Of a DNA stretch of 36,614 bases, positions 32,355 to 36,614 are shown in pieces (position 1 is the stretch's first letter; every line of letters starts with the position of its first letter). The position numbers and the translations under genes are program-made. The notes below the pieces were generated by a model. The model saw nothing but the letters and a program-made list of their open reading frames with translations, was not told where the DNA came from and searched no databases. The stretch covers positions 1 to 36,614 of the forward strand of contig DVNE01000039.1 of NCBI GenBank assembly GCA_018714625.1, in the 5' to 3' direction. The stretch comes from Candidatus Coproplasma excrementigallinarum (GTDB taxonomy: Bacteria > Bacillota > Clostridia > Christensenellales > Borkfalkiaceae).

Positions 32355-32357
32355 GCC

Positions 32358-34571
32358 ATGGCAGATAATATCTTACAGGTAAAAAATCTCAAAATTTCCT
32401 TCCGCACGGTAAGCGGTACGGTAAAGGCCGTAAGGGACATATCCTTCAACTTAAAGCGCGGCGAAACGCTCTCCATAGTGGGCGAGTCGGGCTCGGGCAA
32501 GTCGGTTACCTCCAAGGCCATCCTCGGCATACTTGCGGGCAACTCAATCATAGAGGGCGGCGAAATTCTGTACGACGGCAAGGACCTTCTGCGCATAAGC
32601 GAAGATGATATGCACAAAATCCGCGGCGACAAAATTTCCATGATATTCCAGGACCCGCTCTCCAGCCTCGACCCTATTGTCAAGATAGGCAAGCAGATAA
32701 CCGAGGCAATGCTCCTTAAAAACAAGGCCAACCGCAGGGCGGGCAGAAGGGAATTCAACGCCATGCTCGCCGAGCTTAAAAAGCATATGGAGGCGGCCGC
32801 CGGCGATGAGAAGAAGCAGGAAATCGAACAGCTTGTAAAAACTTTCGACAGCTTCAATATAGAGGCGCTAAAGCTCGAGGGCGCGTACAACGCCGCCCGT
32901 TCGGACGCGGAGGAGCTGATTGCAAATATAGACGACTTCCTGTTCCGCGTAAGCCACAAGCAGAAGTTTGATTTGCGCGGCAAGCTGCTCTCATTCAGCA
33001 AAAAGCTTGCCAGCGTCCACAACGAGTTCCTGACTTACGGCTATGAAGAGCGCCTTCTGGGCGAAGCGACAAAGCTCAAGGAGCTTGTTCACTCCCTCGG
33101 CGACAGCCTGGAGTTTGCGCGCGCCGCTTTAAGAAACATATTCGGCCGCGAAAAGACGGTAGATGTGCCTGAAGATGTGGTCAAAGAGCTTGAAGAGCTC
33201 AGAAAACTGCTCGAGGAGATAGTTTCCAAGGAGCGCCCCAACTTCTTCAGAATAGGGTATTGCAAGCTTGCAGGCCAGGATATATCCCTCAACGGCAGAA
33301 CGATCGAACAGCTCAACAGCGACGCGCTCGAGTACCTCGATAACAACTTTATGAAGGAGTTTCTGCTGCTCGCAGGCAGGGGCGTTGCTCATTCGTTCAA
33401 CCTTGCGCTCGAGGGCAAGAAGGCGGTAGTTGCAAATGCGCAGCGCATGCGTGACTTCTTCTCTGCCGATTTCGATAAGAAGGGCGCAGCCGTCAACACA
33501 AAAGAGCTCATCGAGCTTGTGGAGAAGTCGATAGACAGGCTCGAGCCTATAAAGGACAGCCTTGCCTATACCTTCCGCTCAAGCTTCAGAAATGCGGTAT
33601 CACGCTATTTTTACTATAAAAAGAACAACCCCAAGGAGGAGGCGCGCTTTGCTCGGCAGACCCGCCGCAGAGATGCGCTCATAGCAAGGGGCAGAAAGGT
33701 GGACTGGAAGGTAGTTCCCAAGGTGGTTATGGACCTCGGGGACGAGCGCGCCAACATTCTTTCGGTTATAGACAGACTTGTAAACAAGTACAAAGAGGAC
33801 ATTGCGGCGGCAGACGGCGTAAACTTTGACGATAAGTGCTATAAACTTGTAGACTTCTTCAAGGACAAGGCCTCGCAGGTGGTGTACCGCGTAACCAAGC
33901 GCATGGCGCGCGAAAAGGCCATAAAGCTTATGGAGGAGGTCGGCATACCCGAGCCGAGAATACGCTACAATCAGTACCCCTTTGAATTTTCGGGCGGTAT
34001 GCGCCAGCGTATAGTAATAGCCATCGCGCTTGCGGCCAATCCCGATATACTCATATGCGACGAGCCTACCACTGCGCTCGACGTTACCATTCAGGCGCAG
34101 ATTCTCGAGCTTATAAACAAACTCAAGGCTGAGCGCAACCTTTCGGTAATATTCATAACGCACGATCTGGGCGTTGTTGCCAACATGGCGGATAAAATAG
34201 CCGTCATGTACGCCGGCAAGATAGTGGAGTACGGCACTGCGGACGACGTGTTCTACAATCCCCGTCATCCCTACACGTGGGCGCTGCTCTCGTCCATGCC
34301 CGACCTCGACACCAACGAAAAGCTGGACGCCATTCCCGGAACGCCGCCCAATATGATATATCCGCCCAAGGGCGACGCGTTTGCCGAAAGAAACAAGTAT
34401 GCTCTTAAAATAGACTTCGAGCAGCAGCCTCCTATGTTCAAAATAAGCGATACACACTATGCGGCAACGTGGTTGCTTCACCCGGACGCGCCTGAAGTAC
34501 CCATACCCAAGGCCATTACAGACCGCATTGCCCGCATGAAAAAACTGACAGGTGGCGAAGATGGAAAATAA
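32358..34571 (+). CDS. oppD: OppD/AmiE-type ATPase with a roughly 390-residue insertion
   Basis: This predicted 737-residue ATPase powers the importer. Walker A is GESGSGKS (42-49), Q-loop Gln98 in [10 protein letters not shown], signature FSGGMRQR (544-551), Walker B LICDEP ending near 570, and switch His602 in THDLG. Between Q-loop and signature there are about 445 residues instead of the usual 55 or so, an insertion spanning about 122-512. It is highly charged and mostly helical with several coiled-coil-like stretches and no recognised motif. Ordinary OppD is 330-360 residues. The C-terminal region ([33 protein letters not shown]) matches the streptococcal AmiE/OppD type and lacks the four cysteines of Fe-S-containing DppD proteins. 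GGAGGAG precedes the ATG. It overlaps oppF. Confidence 0.93.
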   Translation: MADNILQVKNLKISFRTVSGTVKAVRDISFNLKRGETLSIVGESGSGKSVTSKAILGILAGNSIIEGGEILYDGKDLLRISEDDMHKIRGDKISMIFQDPLSSLDPIVKIGKQITEAMLLKNKANRRAGRREFNAMLAELKKHMEAAAGDEKKQEIEQLVKTFDSFNIEALKLEGAYNAARSDAEELIANIDDFLFRVSHKQKFDLRGKLLSFSKKLASVHNEFLTYGYEERLLGEATKLKELVHSLGDSLEFARAALRNIFGREKTVDVPEDVVKELEELRKLLEEIVSKERPNFFRIGYCKLAGQDISLNGRTIEQLNSDALEYLDNNFMKEFLLLAGRGVAHSFNLALEGKKAVVANAQRMRDFFSADFDKKGAAVNTKELIELVEKSIDRLEPIKDSLAYTFRSSFRNAVSRYFYYKKNNPKEEARFARQTRRRDALIARGRKVDWKVVPKVVMDLGDERANILSVIDRLVNKYKEDIAAADGVNFDDKCYKLVDFFKDKASQVVYRVTKRMAREKAIKLMEEVGIPEPRIRYNQYPFEFSGGMRQRIVIAIALAANPDILICDEPTTALDVTIQAQILELINKLKAERNLSVIFITHDLGVVANMADKIAVMYAGKIVEYGTADDVFYNPRHPYTWALLSSMPDLDTNEKLDAIPGTPPNMIYPPKGDAFAERNKYALKIDFEQQPPMFKISDTHYAATWLLHPDAPEVPIPKAITDRIARMKKLTGGEDGK

Positions 34572-35823
34572 TAACGAAGTTTTGCTCAAGGTAGAACATC
34601 TCTGCCAGTATTTCAAAATGGGGCGCAAGGAGCTTAAGGCCGTAGACGACGTCAGTTTCGATATAAAAAAGGGCGAGGTGTTCGGCCTCGTCGGCGAATC
34701 GGGCTGCGGCAAGACGACCACCGGCCGCTCTATAATCAAACTTTACGATATAACTTCAGGCAATATATATTTCAAGGGTCAGCGCATATGCGCAGGCACG
34801 CGCTCCTACCGTGACGAAATCTCCGCCGCACGTAAAAAGTTCCGCCTGACGGAGAAGGAGCTTAAGGCGCAGCTTAACGCGCATCCGGACGAAGCCGACC
34901 GCGTCAACGCTATTCTTGCCGAAAAACGCAGGGAGCTTGACGAGGTGATAGCGCACAACAATGCCGAGATAGTTTCGGCAAAGCGCGACCACAAGTATTG
35001 CGACAAGGAGTATGCCGACGGGCTCTTAAAAAAGCTCGAAGAGGAGTATGCCCCGAAGTTTGCGGCAGCCGCAGGCAACGAGGAGGAACTTAAAAAGCTC
35101 AAAAAGGAATACGCTGAAAAACGCTCTGTCGCGCGCAAGACAAAGCTTATAACGCGCATACAGATGATTTTCCAGGACCCCATCGCCTCGCTCAACCCCC
35201 GAATGACGGTGCGCGAAATCGTATCTGAAGGGCTTGTTATAAACGGCATTAAGGACAAGAAGTATATTGACGACAAGGTGTACGAGATGCTCGAACTTGT
35301 CGGCCTCGTGCGCGAACACGCGGGCAGATATCCCCACGAATTTTCGGGCGGACAGCGCCAGCGTATAGGCATTGCGCGCTCGGTAATAATGAACCCCGAC
35401 ATGATAATCGCCGACGAGCCCATCTCCGCGCTCGACGTGTCCATTCAGGCTCAGGTTATCAACCTTCTCAACGACCTGCGCGAAAAACTCGGGCTCACCA
35501 TTCTGTTCATTGCGCACGACCTCTCCGTCGTCAAGTATTTTTCAGACAGAATAGGCGTAATGTACTTCGGCAAGATGGTGGAGCTTGCCCCTTCAGACGA
35601 AATTTTCGCACATCCGCTCCACCCGTACACCCGTTCGCTGCTCTCGGCCATACCACTGCCCGACCCGCACTACGAAAAGCAGCGCACGCGTATAACCTAC
35701 AACCCCATTGCAGAGCACGATTACTCGGTTGATAAACCCTCTTTAAGAGAGATATATCCCGGTCACTTCGTATATTGCAACGACGCCGAAGAGAAGAAGT
35801 ATAAGGAACAGCTCGGCTTATAA
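34561..35823 (+). CDS. oppF: OppF/AmiF-type ATPase with a charged helical insertion
   Basis: This predicted 420-residue second ATPase of the importer has Walker A GESGCGKT (45-52), Q-loop Gln205 in FQDPIASLNP, signature FSGGQRQR (261-268), Walker B IIADEP and switch His319 in AHDLS. About 110 extra residues (80-195), rich in Lys and Glu and probably coiled coil, lie between Walker A and the Q-loop. This differs from the site of the OppD insertion. Ordinary OppF is about 300-330 residues. The C-terminus (SLREIYPGHFVYCND) resembles AmiF. The ATG at 34561, with AGGTGG just upstream, is preferred over the GTG at 34552; it overlaps oppD by 11 bases. Confidence 0.93.
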   Translation: MENNNEVLLKVEHLCQYFKMGRKELKAVDDVSFDIKKGEVFGLVGESGCGKTTTGRSIIKLYDITSGNIYFKGQRICAGTRSYRDEISAARKKFRLTEKELKAQLNAHPDEADRVNAILAEKRRELDEVIAHNNAEIVSAKRDHKYCDKEYADGLLKKLEEEYAPKFAAAAGNEEELKKLKKEYAEKRSVARKTKLITRIQMIFQDPIASLNPRMTVREIVSEGLVINGIKDKKYIDDKVYEMLELVGLVREHAGRYPHEFSGGQRQRIGIARSVIMNPDMIIADEPISALDVSIQAQVINLLNDLREKLGLTILFIAHDLSVVKYFSDRIGVMYFGKMVELAPSDEIFAHPLHPYTRSLLSAIPLPDPHYEKQRTRITYNPIAEHDYSVDKPSLREIYPGHFVYCNDAEEKKYKEQLGL

Positions 35824-36079
35824 TTTGCCGCTCATTTTTTAGCTTGTTTTCGGCGGATATTTAAATTCAGTACGGCAGATTTTTCTGTATTCTGACTATG
35901 CGCAGATGAGACCTTTCTGTATGCAGTATGTGCTTAGGGCAACCCTTTTGTATCCTGCCGTATAGGGCATGAGCAGAGGGGCTGATAGCTTGCCAAACAG
36001 CGCAGACTGCTTAAATGCAGATTGGTGCCGTACTATGCCTTAACCAATCCACTATAAAGCCGCACGTCCAGGAGAGAGC

Positions 36080-36490
36080 ATGATTAAAAAGACCTTAATT
36101 AAATATGCCGTCTCGCTTACGATTGCGGCGGTAATCGTCGTCCTCGTGCTGTGGATGCAGGGCTATTTTACACAGACGGAGTGGAGGGTGCAGTGCAAAA
36201 ATCTGTGCGACGCCTTCACCGTTTCGGGGCTGGTGTTCATACTGGTCAGCGCCCTCGTATGGGTAAGCAATATGGGCATATTCCTCGGCCTCGGATACGC
36301 ATTCAGCGTGTTTATAAACAGCATTATACCCTTCCGTGGCAAAAGGCGGCACGAATCCTATGCCGACTACCGCGAGCGGAAGACAGGCAAGGGCGGCTTA
36401 AAGGGTTATTCTTTTATTTTCTTTACGGGTCTTGTATATTTTGTGGTTGCAATAGTATTCCTTATAATCTACTACCAGCTCCCAGCATAA
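36080..36490 (+). CDS. DUF3899-like small membrane protein
   Basis: This predicted 136-residue protein has three hydrophobic segments (about 8-27, 47-76 and 109-133) and a basic loop between the second and third (FRGKRRHESYADYRERKTGKGG). The DAFTVSGLVFILVSALVWVSN stretch followed by a YxDYRERK loop resembles DUF3899 proteins of Firmicutes. The function is unknown. GGAGAG precedes the ATG. The 256-base gap between oppF and this gene holds no recognisable promoter, terminator or gene. Family assignment is by eye only. Confidence 0.7.
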   Translation: MIKKTLIKYAVSLTIAAVIVVLVLWMQGYFTQTEWRVQCKNLCDAFTVSGLVFILVSALVWVSNMGIFLGLGYAFSVFINSIIPFRGKRRHESYADYRERKTGKGGLKGYSFIFFTGLVYFVVAIVFLIIYYQLPA

Positions 36491-36588
36491 CAGGTTAAAG
36501 TTACTTTGCCTGTGTTGCAGAAAACCGAACTTTAAAGCGTGAATACTCTTAGTGTAAAATTTTTCATAAAACCTACCTAAAAAACGGC

Positions 36589-36614
36589 CGTGCGCTGCAA
36601 TTTTGCAGCGCACG
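36589..36614. terminator. hairpin at the window edge, probably bidirectional terminator
   Basis: CGTGCGCTGCAA and TTGCAGCGCACG form a 12-bp stem with a 2-base loop. On the minus strand it is followed by GCCGTTTTTTAGG, a good T-run. The plus-strand tail is cut off by the window end. It lies about 100 bases past the DUF3899-like gene. Confidence 0.65.

Noticed and set aside
32358-34571. OppD as two fused genes or a frameshift artefact
   Set aside because: The insertion lies between Q-loop and signature of a single ATPase, the frame is continuous, and codon use appears like the neighbours.
33600-34739. Minus-strand ORF of 379 residues opposite oppD/oppF
   Set aside because: It covers the conserved OppD signature and Walker B in antisense and shows no domain of its own.

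Overview
The window looks like a chromosomal segment of an anaerobic, probably gut-associated member of the Bacillota (Clostridia-like). This is inferred from strong AGGAGG-type ribosome binding sites, GTG and TTG starts, sigma-A-type promoters (TTGACA-17-TATAAT), a PepV-type dipeptidase, an Ami/Opp-type peptide importer, class II GalT, and GC-richer genes separated by AT-rich intergenic DNA. No 16S or other phylogenetic marker is present, so the genus cannot be named. No CRISPR array, phage, insertion sequence or integrase was seen.

Layout. (1) 1-2.8 kb, minus strand: an SGNH/GDSL hydrolase, a tRNA-Ser(GCU) with its own promoter and terminator, and a PepV-like M20 dipeptidase. (2) 2.9-5.7 kb, plus strand: a RadC-type JAB protein overlapping a NarL-class sensor histidine kinase, then its likely LuxR-type response regulator after a 273-base gap filled with a short repeated motif. 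(3) 6-12 kb: a cytosolic GH3 beta-glucosidase overlapping a GPH-family sugar symporter, then an aldo/keto reductase. (4) 12-16.8 kb: an AraC-type regulator divergent from a membrane-tethered, domain-permuted GH3 enzyme and its small four-helix membrane partner. (5) 17-19.5 kb: a GH2 glycosidase. (6) 19.7-24.6 kb: a GtrA-like membrane protein with a coiled tail, then the Leloir genes galT, galK and galM, without galE. (7) 24.8-26.9 kb: a dTDP-glucose 4,6-dehydratase-like gene and a short-chain dehydrogenase. (8) 27.2-35.8 kb: a complete oligopeptide ABC importer (OppA-B-C-D-F). (9) a DUF3899-like membrane protein and a hairpin at the edge.

How it fits together. Regions 3 to 6 read as a beta-glucoside/beta-galactoside utilisation neighbourhood. 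The tethered GH3 would act outside the cell, the GPH symporter would import sugars or short glycosides, the cytosolic GH3 and GH2 would cleave them, and GalM/GalK/GalT would feed released galactose into metabolism. The peptide importer and PepV-like dipeptidase would supply amino acids.

The most unusual feature is the peptide importer. OppD carries a helical insertion of roughly 390 residues between Q-loop and ABC signature. OppF has a charged helical insertion of about 110 residues between Walker A and Q-loop. OppC has an extra extracytoplasmic segment of about 190-200 residues, and OppA is 818 residues long. All catalytic ATPase motifs are intact. Other points of interest are a permuted GH3 with hydrophobic anchors at both ends, a plausible AraC operator next to its promoter, a dispersed short intergenic repeat, and several leaders containing terminator-like hairpins next to carbohydrate genes.
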